NCBI RefSeq assembly: GCF_025699295.1
Contig: NZ_JAILWB010000007.1
Coordinates: forward strand, 62,001-126,000
Direction of reading: 5' to 3'
DNA: 64,000 nt
Source of the DNA: Hydrogenophaga sp.
GTDB lineage: Bacteria; Pseudomonadota; Gammaproteobacteria; Burkholderiales; Burkholderiaceae_C
The notes below the pieces were generated by a model. That model made no database searches, was not told the origin of the DNA, and was given only the letters and a program-made list of their open reading frames with translations. Both the position numbers and the translations under genes were made by a program. This document shows, one piece after another, positions 17,096 to 25,084 of the stretch. Position 1 is the stretch's first letter; every line of letters begins with the position of its first letter.

Positions 17096-17755
17096 TTATT
17101 CCGAACGAACACCGAATCCAACGTCAAGAAAGATCTTTCCAATTGAAGAGTAACGGTAGTCTGCAGAGCCGTTGATCAAGCCGGATTGCTCCAAGCTCAC
17201 GGTCAACAAACCGCACAAGCTGAACTCGTGCTGCAAGTCCTCGGAGACCTCAAGAGGAGTTCCTTGACGGGTGTAGTACCACCGCAACTGCGGCAGAAGC
17301 GCAATGTTGAATCTTTCCAGTGAGCGCCATAGACGACTGAAAGTGGGGTAGTCGAACTGGTCCGCCATGTAAGCCGTGAAAAATCGTGCCAGTACAACTG
17401 GCTTTTCCACAGAATCGATGCGGTCAAGCGCCAGTAGCAAGTTCTCGCCAAGATCGTGTTGTTCAGGTGAGCCGTCAGGATATTTCTGCAACAGCATGGA
17501 TCGCTCTTTCGGGGTCACATCCTTTAGCTCAGAGAGGAATCGATGCAGCTTTCGAACAAAAAGCTCCTCCCTGACATGTCGCACCGCTCGAAGAGCCTTG
17601 GCGCCTATTCCGTAAACCGGTATCTCTCGCAAAAATTCTTCCTGAGCGACTTTGTCGGTAGCAACTTCTGCGACCTCAAGGAGAAGGTCTGCGAGGTCGG
17701 GACCTGCCAGGGCTCGAAAAAACGACCGGCCGTTTGATAGATGCTTCGAACTCAT
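17096..17755 (-). CDS. Uncharacterised protein, likely acquired
   Basis: 219 residues from ATG 17755. Not recognised. It is helical and charged, without signal peptide or clear membrane segment. Notable stretches are LADLLLEVAEVATDKVAQEE, VYGIGAKALRAVRHVREELF and a C-terminal FSLCGLLTVSLEQSGLING. Its base composition is visibly less GC-rich than the neighbours, with codons rare elsewhere in the window. It lies next to a decayed toxin-antitoxin pair, so this patch probably arrived by transfer. No function is proposed. Confidence 0.6.
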   Translation of the reverse strand: MSSKHLSNGRSFFRALAGPDLADLLLEVAEVATDKVAQEEFLREIPVYGIGAKALRAVRHVREELFVRKLHRFLSELKDVTPKERSMLLQKYPDGSPEQHDLGENLLLALDRIDSVEKPVVLARFFTAYMADQFDYPTFSRLWRSLERFNIALLPQLRWYYTRQGTPLEVSEDLQHEFSLCGLLTVSLEQSGLINGSADYRYSSIGKIFLDVGFGVRSE

Positions 17756-17792
17756 TGAAGGACCTGTGAATCCTGGCCTTGGAAAGGCGACA

Positions 17793-18113
17793 CTAGTTCA
17801 CCACCACATCCAACCCTCGCTGCTGCACCAAGTGCAGCAATTTCAACGCCGTCCCCGTGGGCTTCTTCTGCCCGATCTCCCACTTCTGAACGGTAGACAG
17901 ACTGGTGTTCAGCAGCTTGGCAAACACCGCCTGACTGACGTGAGCGGCCTCGCGGATGTGTTTGATCTCCGCTGGCTCCAGGGGCTCAACGGGTGGCACG
18001 CACAGCTGGTCGAACTCGCGCAGCGTGATCTGGTCCATCACGCCCGCTTTGTACAAGCCCCTGGCCGTTTCATGGACGGCCGCGAGGAGGGGAGACTTTG
18101 TTTTCTTCGTCAT
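17793..18113 (-). CDS. HTH (XRE-type) antitoxin
   Basis: 106 residues. The C-terminal half carries a helix-turn-helix (IKHIREAAHVSQAVFAKLL, NTSLSTVQKWEIGQKKPTG) as in HigA/NadS-type antitoxins that follow their RelE/HigB-type toxin gene. The N-terminal half (LAAVHETARGLYKAGVMDQ) would wrap the toxin. The start codon sits inside the 3' end of the toxin remnant, the usual overlapping toxin-first order. The gene looks intact, so it can still bind the palindrome upstream of the operon. Confidence 0.85.
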   Translation of the reverse strand: MTKKTKSPLLAAVHETARGLYKAGVMDQITLREFDQLCVPPVEPLEPAEIKHIREAAHVSQAVFAKLLNTSLSTVQKWEIGQKKPTGTALKLLHLVQQRGLDVVVN

Positions 18114-18344
18114 GGCAGTTCACCTCGATCAATTCGCCTTCGTGTTGCGCCACGCTGATTGCCTGCGGAACCCGCTGCTCTTGCCCTGTCCGGGTCGTGC
18201 GATCCGCTTTTTGAACAATCCGCTGCCCAGATCGGCATCGAACAGTCCTTTGGTCATCTCGTTCACGGCATCGCACAAACTGGATGTCGCCAAATCTTGT
18301 TTGCGCGCCCAACGGTCAAACCACCGAGTCTTGTAAATCGGCAT
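18070..18344 (-). pseudogene. Decayed RelE/HigB-type toxin (internal deletion with frameshift)
   Basis: From ATG 18344 (ribosome site GGGAGTGAGGG) the frame reads MPIYKTRWFDRWARKQDL and continues to LGSGLFKKRIARPGQGKSSG, the start of a RelE/HigB-type toxin of about 110 residues. It then turns into FRRQSAWRNTKAN and stops at 18129. In the next frame the expected toxin C-terminus appears (HEGELIEVNCHDEENKVSP). The central part of the toxin, which normally holds the beta-sheet and catalytic residues, is missing. The simplest reading is an internal deletion that also shifted frame, leaving an inactive toxin in front of an intact antitoxin. Confidence 0.75.
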
Positions 18345-18370
18345 ATCCCTCACTCCCCTGCGTTTTTGCA

Positions 18371-18400
18371 TTTATAGCACTTAGTGCTATGAATTGACAA
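18371..18400 (-). promoter_or_regulatory. Toxin-antitoxin promoter with palindromic operator
   Basis: On the minus strand TTGTCA (18400-18395), an 18-base spacer and TATAAA (18376-18371) form a promoter for the toxin-antitoxin pair. A near-perfect palindrome, ATAGCACT-T-AGTGCTAT (18374-18390), covers the -10 side of the spacer. Such dyads over the core promoter are the usual sites for antitoxin autorepression. Confidence 0.75.
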
Positions 18401-18474
18401 GGGACAGATGTAGAGACCAGTGCTTGGGGCCTGAGTACTTGGGATGCTGGTCGGCTGTTGGGCTGCCGCCTGGC

Positions 18475-19005
18475 CTATTGCGCTGGAGCGGTCGTGCGCG
18501 AGAGTCGGGAGAGCGCCGCGCGCACAAGCACGCGCGAGTACAGCTTGTGAAACCCGAGCAGCGCCCGGAACGGCCATCCCATCGTCGCCTGGCCGGTGCG
18601 CCGGTCCCGCACAGGCACCACCGCCGAGCCGAAGTACAGGCGGGTGCCCGGCGATCCGTTGACATCGACCGGTGCACTCATCAGCCAGGAGCGCGTGCGA
18701 CTCTGGAAGTCACAGAGCAGCAATTGATGGGCCGTGCGGCCCTCCACCGTCCAGGCCGAGAAGGCGTCCAGCTGGCCGCTGGCGAGCAAGCGCGCTTGAT
18801 GATCGGTGGCCGGCTTCGACACGAACCAGGCCAGCAACTGCCGCTCCACTTTGAACACCGTCGAGGTGTAGAAGGCCTCGACGTACGCAGCCTGCGAGAC
18901 CACCCGACCCACGTCCACGGCATAGCAGTCGGTGTAGGCGCCGCCCTCGCGGTATCTGGCGAGCAGGGCATTGGCCGGAAATTCGCTGGTGCGTATGGAA
19001 GGCAT
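18475..19005 (-). CDS. Uncharacterised conserved protein
   Basis: 176 residues from ATG 19005. I do not recognise a named family with certainty. It begins MPSIRTSEFPANALLARYRE and has hydrophobic patches (VEAFYTSTVFKVERQLLAWF), then LLLCDFQSRTRSWLMSAP, GTRLYFGSAVVPV and a C-terminal LLGFHKLYSRVLVRAAL. No signal peptide. The composition suggests a compact soluble alpha/beta protein, possibly a lipid- or ligand-binding fold; no catalytic motif is visible. It is 19 bases downstream of the GNAT gene and probably co-transcribed with it. Confidence 0.65.
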   Translation of the reverse strand: MPSIRTSEFPANALLARYREGGAYTDCYAVDVGRVVSQAAYVEAFYTSTVFKVERQLLAWFVSKPATDHQARLLASGQLDAFSAWTVEGRTAHQLLLCDFQSRTRSWLMSAPVDVNGSPGTRLYFGSAVVPVRDRRTGQATMGWPFRALLGFHKLYSRVLVRAALSRLSRTTAPAQ

Positions 19006-19024
19006 CGTGGTCCTGGCGTGGTGA

Positions 19025-19510
19025 TCAGCCCGGAGCCTGTCGGGTCAGGGTCTTGCGCATGAGCGCATTGGGAATGGTGACGCCCTGTCGCACGGGGAAG
19101 CGTTGCTCCACGATCTGGAAGCCGAAGCGGGTGAAGAAGGGTTGTGCGGTCTTGCTGACGTCCGAAGTGAGCTCTGTGACCCCGAGGCGGTCGGCCTCCT
19201 CGTGGATGCGGTCCATCAGCATGCGGCCCACCCCCTGGCGCGGGAAGTCGGCGGACACGAAGAAATGGACGATGTAGCCGGAGGGCTGCACATCGGCATA
19301 GCCCACGATCACGCCGTCGACCTCGGCCACGAACGGGCGGAGGGTGCGCATCTTGATCGTCCAGGCATCGTGGTCAGGCTCGGGTGGTGCCCAGGCGTTC
19401 AATTGCTCGGGCGTGTAGTCGCGCGAGGCAACGCGGTGGACGGCGCCGTGGTGCACCCGGTAGAGGGCGGCTTCTTCGCCCATGCGGAAGGGGCGGACAG
19501 TGGCATTCAT
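19025..19510 (-). CDS. GNAT-family N-acetyltransferase
   Basis: 161 residues. It shows the GNAT order: N-terminal VRPFRMGEEAALYRVHHGAV, central strand FVAEVDGVIVGYADVQPSGY and the acetyl-CoA pyrophosphate loop SADFPRQGVGRMLMDRIHEE (R/Q-x2-G-x-G/A form). It ends with QPFFTRFGFQIVEQ, the C-terminal family signature. The acceptor amine is unknown. It lies upstream of the conserved gene at 18475 and downstream of the LysR gene on the same strand. Confidence 0.87.
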   Translation of the reverse strand: MNATVRPFRMGEEAALYRVHHGAVHRVASRDYTPEQLNAWAPPEPDHDAWTIKMRTLRPFVAEVDGVIVGYADVQPSGYIVHFFVSADFPRQGVGRMLMDRIHEEADRLGVTELTSDVSKTAQPFFTRFGFQIVEQRFPVRQGVTIPNALMRKTLTRQAPG

Positions 19511-19522
19511 GTGGGCACGGCC

Positions 19523-20452
19523 TCAATACACCACAAACCGCCCCGTCCACTTCCGCTCGTAGTCCATCTTCTTGAAGTGCGCGGCCATGAAGTCGATGAA
19601 GGTGCGCACCTTGGCGCTGAGGTGCTTGCGGCTGGGGTAGGCCAGGTTGATCGTCAGGTGGGGCAGGTCCCAGTCGTCGAGCATGGGCACCAGGCGACCG
19701 GCCACGACGTCGTCGTAGACGATGTAGCTGGGCTGGATGAGGATGCCCATGCCGTCGAGCGCGGCAGCGCGCAGGATCTGGCCGTCGTTGCTCTCCAGCA
19801 GGCCTTTCACGATGACCGTGCGCTGTTCGTCGCCGCGCGCGAAGCGCAACTCGTTGGGGTTGTTGGCGTGGATGTAGATCAGCAGCTTGTGCCGCTGCAG
19901 GTCGTCCAGCTCCTTGGGCACGCCATGGCGTGCGAGGTAGCCCGGTGAGGCCACGAGGATGCGCCGCGTCTCCGCCAGGCGGCGGATGGTGATGTTGCTG
20001 TCGGGCTCGTACTCGCGGTTGCGGATCGCCACGTCGATGTTGTTGTCGATGATGTCCAGGTAGCGGTTGGCCGCTTCCACGTGCACCGTCACGTTGGGGT
20101 AGCGCTCGGTGTATTCGCGCAGCAGTGGCGCGATGTGGTGCATGGAGAACGAGAGCGAGGCCGTCACGCGCAGCACGCCGGTGGGGTTGAGCGCGGCGGC
20201 GTTGACGTCGGACTCGGCGTCGCGCAGGTCGCTCAGGATGTTGCGCGCGCGCTGGAAGAATTCCTGCCCGGTGTCGGTGAGGTAGAGCCGGCGCGTGTTG
20301 CGCTCCACCAGGCGCACGCCCAGGCGCTCCTCCAGGGCCGCGAGATGGCGGCTGGCGCTGGCGTTGGAGAGGTTGAGCAGCTCCGCCGCACGGCTCAGGC
20401 TGCCGGTCTCGGCCACCTGCACGAACAGTTCGATCTCGGTCCAGCGGTCCAT
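19523..20452 (-). CDS. LysR-family regulator, divergent from the first hydroxyquinol dioxygenase
   Basis: 309 residues from ATG 20452 (MDRWTEIELFVQVAETGSLS); a GTG three codons earlier is also possible. The helix-turn-helix is SRAAELLNLSNASASRHLAA, followed by LGVRLVERNTRRLYLTDTG. The periplasmic-binding-like effector domain contains LRVTASLSFSMHHIAPLLRE. It is transcribed away from the dioxygenase-TRAP operon at 20575, the classic arrangement for a LysR activator responding to a pathway intermediate. GCCTGA (20470-20475) and TCAGGC (20495-20500) in the gap form a spaced dyad that could be its site. Confidence 0.88.
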   Translation of the reverse strand: MDRWTEIELFVQVAETGSLSRAAELLNLSNASASRHLAALEERLGVRLVERNTRRLYLTDTGQEFFQRARNILSDLRDAESDVNAAALNPTGVLRVTASLSFSMHHIAPLLREYTERYPNVTVHVEAANRYLDIIDNNIDVAIRNREYEPDSNITIRRLAETRRILVASPGYLARHGVPKELDDLQRHKLLIYIHANNPNELRFARGDEQRTVIVKGLLESNDGQILRAAALDGMGILIQPSYIVYDDVVAGRLVPMLDDWDLPHLTINLAYPSRKHLSAKVRTFIDFMAAHFKKMDYERKWTGRFVVY

Positions 20453-20574
20453 GGTCTCCACTTTGTTGCGCCTGACGGAAAAGTCATTTTTGTCTCAGGC
20501 ATTGGTCCCTGCGCGCCCAGGCTCTACATTGTGCCGGCACTGCACATCGCGTGCAGGCGATCAGGAGACACGCG

Positions 20575-21417
20575 TTGAGAAACCTCGACCAGTACAACAT
20601 CACCCAGGCGGTTCTGGCGCGCATGGCGCAGACGCCGGACCCACGCCTCAAGCAGATCATGACCAGCCTCGTGCAGCACCTGCACGCTTTCGCGCGCGAG
20701 GTGAAACTGACCGAGGCCGAGTGGATGCAGGGCATCGAATTCCTCACGGCTACCGGCCACATGTGCGACGGCCAGCGCCAGGAGTTCATCCTGCTGTCGG
20801 ACACGCTGGGCCTGTCCATGCTCACCGTGGCGCTGAACAACGACAAGCCCGCTGGCTGCACCGAATCCACCGTGTTCGGACCTTTCCATGTGGAAGGTGC
20901 GCCGCACTACGCGCATGGCGAGGACGTGGCCAACGGCGCGCCGGGCGTGCCCTGCGTGGTGCGTGGCAGTGTGCGCGGCCTCGGCGGCGAGGCGATTGCC
21001 GACGCCGAGATCGATGTGTGGCAGGCCGACGCCGGCGGCAACTACGACGTGCAGCGCGAGGGCCTGGACCACGCGCAGGGGCGCGGCGTGCTCCACAGCG
21101 GCCCCGACGGGCGTTTCCACTTCCGCAGCGTGGTGGCCGAGTCGTACCCGATTCCGGACGATGGCCCGGTGGGCGACATGCTCAAGGCCACCGGCCGCCA
21201 CCCATGGCGGCCCGCGCACCTGCATTTCATGATCAAGGCGCCGGGGTACCAGACCCTGGTGACCCATGTGTTCCGCAACGGCGACCGCTACCTGGATTCC
21301 GACGCGGTGTTCGGCGTGCGCCAGTCGCTGGTGGCCGACTGGCTGGAGCAGCCCGACGGCAGCTTCACCCTCGATTTCGATTTTGTGCTCAACCCGGTGC
21401 AGAAAACCACGGCCTGA
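20575..21417 (+). CDS. Hydroxyquinol 1,2-dioxygenase (intradiol), copy 1
   Basis: 280 residues from TTG 20575, which has AGGAG 7 bases upstream; an in-frame GTG at 20551 would put that site inside the gene. The N-terminal dimerisation domain (ITQAVLARMAQTPDPRLKQI, RQEFILLSDTLGLSMLTVAL) is typical of catechol/hydroxyquinol intradiol enzymes. The Fe3+ ligands are Tyr157 (GGNYDVQ), Tyr191 (ESYPIPDDGP), His215 and His217 (HPWRPAHLHF). It opens 1,2,4-trihydroxybenzene between the vicinal hydroxyls to give maleylacetate. It heads an operon with a TRAP transporter. Catechol as substrate is less likely given the maleylacetate reductase. Confidence 0.88.
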   Translation: MRNLDQYNITQAVLARMAQTPDPRLKQIMTSLVQHLHAFAREVKLTEAEWMQGIEFLTATGHMCDGQRQEFILLSDTLGLSMLTVALNNDKPAGCTESTVFGPFHVEGAPHYAHGEDVANGAPGVPCVVRGSVRGLGGEAIADAEIDVWQADAGGNYDVQREGLDHAQGRGVLHSGPDGRFHFRSVVAESYPIPDDGPVGDMLKATGRHPWRPAHLHFMIKAPGYQTLVTHVFRNGDRYLDSDAVFGVRQSLVADWLEQPDGSFTLDFDFVLNPVQKTTA

Positions 21418-21445
21418 GAGGCCTACGACTACAGGAGACAAGACC

Positions 21446-22546
21446 ATGATGAAGATGCAGAAACGAGCTTTCGTGACGACCGCGCTGGTGGCGGCCCTGA
21501 GCGCGGCGGGCCTGGGCAGCGCGCAGGCGCAGCAGACCTTCAAGCTGACGATCGCGTCCAGCCACCCGACCACGCTGCCCTGGGTGGGTCTGATGAGCAC
21601 GCTGTTCGTGCCCGAGGTGAACAAGCGCGTGGCCGCGCTGGGCAAGGGCTACAAGATCGAGTGGAAAGAGGCCTACGGTGGCCAGCTCTACAAGATGAAC
21701 GCCACGCTCACCAGCGTGGGCTCGGGCATTGCCGATGTGGGCTGGGTGTTCGCCAACCTCGAGGCGGCCAAGATGCCGCTGACGCAGTACGCGACGGTGG
21801 TTCCGTTCGCATCGGGAGATGTGCGCACCGTGCTGCAGGTGGCCAACGAGATGAACGAGAAGGTGCCCGCGCTCAAGGCCGAGTGGGACCGCAACAACGT
21901 GGTGTTCCTGGGCGCCAGCGGCGTGGATACCTACCACCTGTTCACCAAGACCCCGATCGCCACCTACGCCGACCTCAACGGCAAGAAGATATCGGCCCCG
22001 GGCGCGGTGGGCGTGTGGCTGCGCGGCTCGGGCGCGGTACCGGTGGACGGCTCGCTCACCAGCTATTACACCGACATCCAGACCGGCGTCAGCGAGGGCA
22101 CGATATCGATCTCCACCGGCATCCTGCCCAACAAGATCTACGAGGTGGCGCCCTACGTCACCACGGTGGATATCGGCGCGCTCTACAACGGCGGCATGGC
22201 CATGAACAAGGACAGCTTCGGCGCGCTGCCACCGGAGGTGCAGAAGATCGTGAAGGACGTGGGACTGGAGTACTCGCGCGTGCTGGGCGAAACCCTGATG
22301 CAGCGCTACGAGGCCGCGCTCAAGGCCATTGGCGAGCAGGGGGCGAAGCAGGCGGTGCCGGTGAAGATCGCGCCCATGGCCGGCGGCGAGCGCGAGAAGT
22401 GGGCCAGGACCATGCCCAACATCACGGCCGACTGGGTCAAGACCAATGCCTCGCGCGGACCGGCGGGCGACATCGTGAAGACCTACATGGAGGAGCTGCG
22501 CAAGCGCGGCGCAAAACCCCTGCGCGACTGGGACAAGGAATTGTGA
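21446..22546 (+). CDS. TRAP transporter substrate-binding protein (DctP-like), 1
   Basis: 366 residues from ATG 21446 with AGGAG upstream. A signal peptide (FVTTALVAALSAAGLGSAQAQQ) directs it to the periplasm. The mature protein has the DctP fold: LTIASSHPTTLPWVGLMSTL, WKEAYGGQLYKMNATLTSVG and YTDIQTGVSEGTISISTG. It delivers an anionic substrate to the DctQ-DctM pair encoded directly downstream. It is very similar to the receptor at 32926, suggesting related ligands. Likely an aromatic or dicarboxylic acid. Confidence 0.9.
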   Translation: MMKMQKRAFVTTALVAALSAAGLGSAQAQQTFKLTIASSHPTTLPWVGLMSTLFVPEVNKRVAALGKGYKIEWKEAYGGQLYKMNATLTSVGSGIADVGWVFANLEAAKMPLTQYATVVPFASGDVRTVLQVANEMNEKVPALKAEWDRNNVVFLGASGVDTYHLFTKTPIATYADLNGKKISAPGAVGVWLRGSGAVPVDGSLTSYYTDIQTGVSEGTISISTGILPNKIYEVAPYVTTVDIGALYNGGMAMNKDSFGALPPEVQKIVKDVGLEYSRVLGETLMQRYEAALKAIGEQGAKQAVPVKIAPMAGGEREKWARTMPNITADWVKTNASRGPAGDIVKTYMEELRKRGAKPLRDWDKEL

Positions 22547-22553
22547 TCTCGGC

Positions 22554-23111
22554 ATGAGCTTTGAAGCCAACACCAACCTCGACGAGGGGCCGCCGCCCTC
22601 GGCGGCGCGGTCCAGCCCGCTGGGCCATCTGATTGATGGGCTCAACGGGCTGGGCTCCCTGGTGATCGCGGCCACCATGGTGCTGATGTGCGCCGACGTG
22701 TTCATGCGCAACCTGTTCAACCAGCCGATCGAGGGCGTGTCCGAGATGGTGGCCACGTCCATCATCATCATCGTCTTCCTGCAGCTGCCCGCCACGTTGC
22801 GCCATGGCCGCATGTCGCGCGCCGACCTGTTCCTGGACCCATACCTGCTGCGCAACCCGCGTGGCGGGCGGCGCCTGCGCGCGGTGTTCTCGCTGTTCGG
22901 CGTGTTCGCCTGCGGCGTCATCGCCTACGCCACCTGGCCGCTGCTGCTGCGTTCGTGGACCAACAACGAGTTCCTGGGCATCGAGGGCCTGTTCACCTTC
23001 CCCACCTGGCCGATGCGGCTGGTGGTGGTGGTGGGCGCGTCGCTGGCGACGTTGCAGTACCTTCTGCTGGCCTGGCAGGACATGATCGACAGCCGCAGGA
23101 GCACGGCATGA
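22554..23111 (+). CDS. TRAP transporter small permease (DctQ-like), 1
   Basis: 185 residues with four predicted membrane segments, beginning LIDGLNGLGSLVIAATMVLM. It has the DctQ motif CADVFMRNLFNQPIEGVSEM, then LRAVFSLFGVFACGVIAYAT and MRLVVVVGASLATLQYLLLA. It sits between the receptor and the large permease, overlapping the latter by ATGA. DctQ forms a scaffold for the DctM transport subunit in the inner membrane. Confidence 0.9.
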   Translation: MSFEANTNLDEGPPPSAARSSPLGHLIDGLNGLGSLVIAATMVLMCADVFMRNLFNQPIEGVSEMVATSIIIIVFLQLPATLRHGRMSRADLFLDPYLLRNPRGGRRLRAVFSLFGVFACGVIAYATWPLLLRSWTNNEFLGIEGLFTFPTWPMRLVVVVGASLATLQYLLLAWQDMIDSRRSTA

Positions 23112-24430
23112 GCGACCTCGGCATCGGTTTCATGGCCATCGGCGTCATGCTCGTGGCCATCGTGCTGGGCATGCACATCGGCGTGGCGCTCATCGTCACC
23201 TCGTTCGTCAGCGTGCTGTTCATCCGCTCGCCCGAGATCGCCGCGCGCTTCGTGGGCGCCTCCGCCAACGACGCGATCCGCGACTACCTCTTCGGCGTGG
23301 TGCCGCTGTTCGTGCTCATGGGCATGTTCGTGAGCGTCTCCGGGGTCGGGCGAGACACCTTCGATGTGTTCCAGTGGTTGCTGCGGCGGCTCAAGGGTGG
23401 CCTGGGCCTGGCCACGGTGGGGGCCAATGCGGTGTTCGCCGCGATCACCGGCATCTCCATTGCCTCGGCCTCGGTGTTCACCAAGGTGGCGGTGCCCGAG
23501 ATGATGCGCCACGGCTACACGCCACGCTTCTCGGTGGGCGTGGTCGCGGGCTCCTCGGTGCTGGGCATGCTGATCCCGCCGTCGCTGCTGATGATCATCT
23601 ACGGCGTGATCGCCGAGGAATCGATCGGCCGCATGTTCCTCGCCGGCATCCTGCCGGGCCTGTGCCTGGCCCTCGGCTTTGCCGCGCTCATCCTCGGGTT
23701 TGCCTACTTCTGGCCGACCAAGATCTTCACCGGCGGTGTGCAGCGCGCCCCGGACGGGGAGGAACAGCAGGAGACGGCGGCGACGGCGGCTGTGAAGTTC
23801 CTGCCCATCCTCACGCTGGTGGTGCTGGTGCTCGGTGGCCTTTACGGCGGCATCTTCACGCCCACCGAGGCCGGCGCCGTGGGCGCGGCGGGCGCGTTCG
23901 CCATCGCGCTGCTGCGCCGGCGCCTGACCTGGCGCAAGCTGTGGAACGTGCTGGTGGAGACGGGCTACGTCTCGGTCTCGGTGCTGTTCCTGATCGCGGC
24001 CGCGTCGCTCTACAGCCGCATGCTCGCGCTCACCGGCATGCCCGCGGCCATCACCACCGGCATCACCGAGATGGGGCTGGGCCCCTGGGCATTCCTGCTG
24101 GCCTACCTGGTCATCGTGATCGCACTGGGCTGCATCATCGATTCGGTCTCGATCATGCTCATCATGCTGCCCATCGTGCTGCCGGTGGCGCGCGAGTTCG
24201 GCATGGACCTGATCTGGTTCGGCGTGCTTACGGTGGTCGCGGTGGAGATCGGCCTGCTCACGCCACCGTTCGGGGTCTCGGTCTACACCGTGAAGTCGGC
24301 GCTGAACGATCCGCGCATCACCATCCGCGACATCTTCGCCGGCACGCTGCCCTTCGTGCTGGTGATGATCTCCGCGCTGTTCCTGTTTGCCATGTTCCCG
24401 GGCCTGTCCATCTGGCTGGCCCGCATGTGA
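23108..24430 (+). CDS. TRAP transporter large permease (DctM-like), 1
   Basis: 440 residues from ATG 23108; the frame is open upstream but overlaps DctQ. About a dozen membrane segments. DctM features are ATVGANAVFAAITGISIASA, SVLGMLIPPSLLMIIYGVIA, GGIFTPTEAGAVGAAGAF and VEIGLLTPPFGVSVYTVKSA. It imports the solute with Na+ or H+ symport from the receptor at 21446. This completes one full TRAP system in the dioxygenase operon. Confidence 0.92.
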   Translation: MSDLGIGFMAIGVMLVAIVLGMHIGVALIVTSFVSVLFIRSPEIAARFVGASANDAIRDYLFGVVPLFVLMGMFVSVSGVGRDTFDVFQWLLRRLKGGLGLATVGANAVFAAITGISIASASVFTKVAVPEMMRHGYTPRFSVGVVAGSSVLGMLIPPSLLMIIYGVIAEESIGRMFLAGILPGLCLALGFAALILGFAYFWPTKIFTGGVQRAPDGEEQQETAATAAVKFLPILTLVVLVLGGLYGGIFTPTEAGAVGAAGAFAIALLRRRLTWRKLWNVLVETGYVSVSVLFLIAAASLYSRMLALTGMPAAITTGITEMGLGPWAFLLAYLVIVIALGCIIDSVSIMLIMLPIVLPVAREFGMDLIWFGVLTVVAVEIGLLTPPFGVSVYTVKSALNDPRITIRDIFAGTLPFVLVMISALFLFAMFPGLSIWLARM

Positions 24431-24446
24431 CCTTTGCGAGACATCG

Positions 24447-24749
24447 ATGATCTACATCTTCCACCTGCTCGACAAACCCGCCGCGGGCGAGCTGCGCCAG
24501 ACCGTGCGGCCGCAGCACAAGGCCTACCTGGCACAGCAGGCCGAGCGCATGGCCTTTGCCGGCCCGTTGCTGGCCGACGACGGCGTGACCATGGTGGGCA
24601 GCCTGCTGGCCATCGACTTCCCCGACCGCGAGGCCGCGCAGCACTGGCTGGCGCAGGAGCCGTTCTTCATGGCCGGCCTGTATGCGAGCACCACGGTGCA
24701 CGCCTTCGCCAACCTGTGGCCGCAGAAGGCCGGGTTTCCGCCAGCATGA
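24447..24749 (+). CDS. YciI-family protein
   Basis: 100 residues. The dimeric alpha/beta-barrel YciI fold is indicated by YIFHLLDKPAAGELRQTVRP, then QHKAYLAQQAE with the conserved His and AGPLLADDGVTMVGSLLAID. YciI proteins resemble muconolactone isomerase in fold; some hydrolyse or isomerise small aromatic-derived acids, and many are uncharacterised. The position between a TRAP transporter and a Dabb protein in a ring-cleavage operon suggests work on a pathway intermediate. The stop overlaps the next start. Confidence 0.82.
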   Translation: MIYIFHLLDKPAAGELRQTVRPQHKAYLAQQAERMAFAGPLLADDGVTMVGSLLAIDFPDREAAQHWLAQEPFFMAGLYASTTVHAFANLWPQKAGFPPA

Positions 24750-25048
24750 TCAAGCACATCGTCATGTGGAACCTCCTGGGCGACAACGCCGAGGAGAAGC
24801 AGCGCAACGCGCTGCGCCTCAAGTCCGCATTCGAGGGCCTGGGTGCGCGCATCCCCGGCCTGCTGCGGCTGGAGATCGGCCTGGACGTGAGCCGGGTCGA
24901 CTACGCCTGCGACGTGGTGCTGTATTCCGAGTTCGAGTCGCGCCAGGCGCTCGACGCCTACGCCGACCACCCCGAACACCTGCGCGTGCGCCGCGAACTC
25001 GAAGGCCTGCGCATCACACGCCACCAGGTCGACTTCGAGAGCGATTGA
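24746..25048 (+). CDS. Dabb (stress-responsive alpha/beta barrel) protein
   Basis: 100 residues from ATG 24746, overlapping the YciI stop. The Dabb start MIKHIVMWNLLGDNAEEKQR is clear, followed by GLLRLEIGLDVSRVDYACDV and DAYADHPEHLRVRRELEGLR. Dabb proteins are small dimeric barrels related to ferredoxin-like folds; some are cyclases or isomerases of polyketide or aromatic compounds, others unknown. Two small barrel proteins in tandem in a catabolic operon is notable. Exact role not predictable. Confidence 0.85.
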   Translation: MIKHIVMWNLLGDNAEEKQRNALRLKSAFEGLGARIPGLLRLEIGLDVSRVDYACDVVLYSEFESRQALDAYADHPEHLRVRRELEGLRITRHQVDFESD

Positions 25049-25084
25049 AGAACCCCCCATTTCAACCACAAGAGGAGCAGAGAA

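Noticed and set aside
18129..18371. Toxin start at 18371 giving 80 residues
   Set aside because: That codon lies inside the promoter -10; ATG at 18344 has its own ribosome site.
20551..20574. GTG start for the first dioxygenase
   Set aside because: It would place the AGGAG site inside the coding region; TTG at 20575 has correct spacing.
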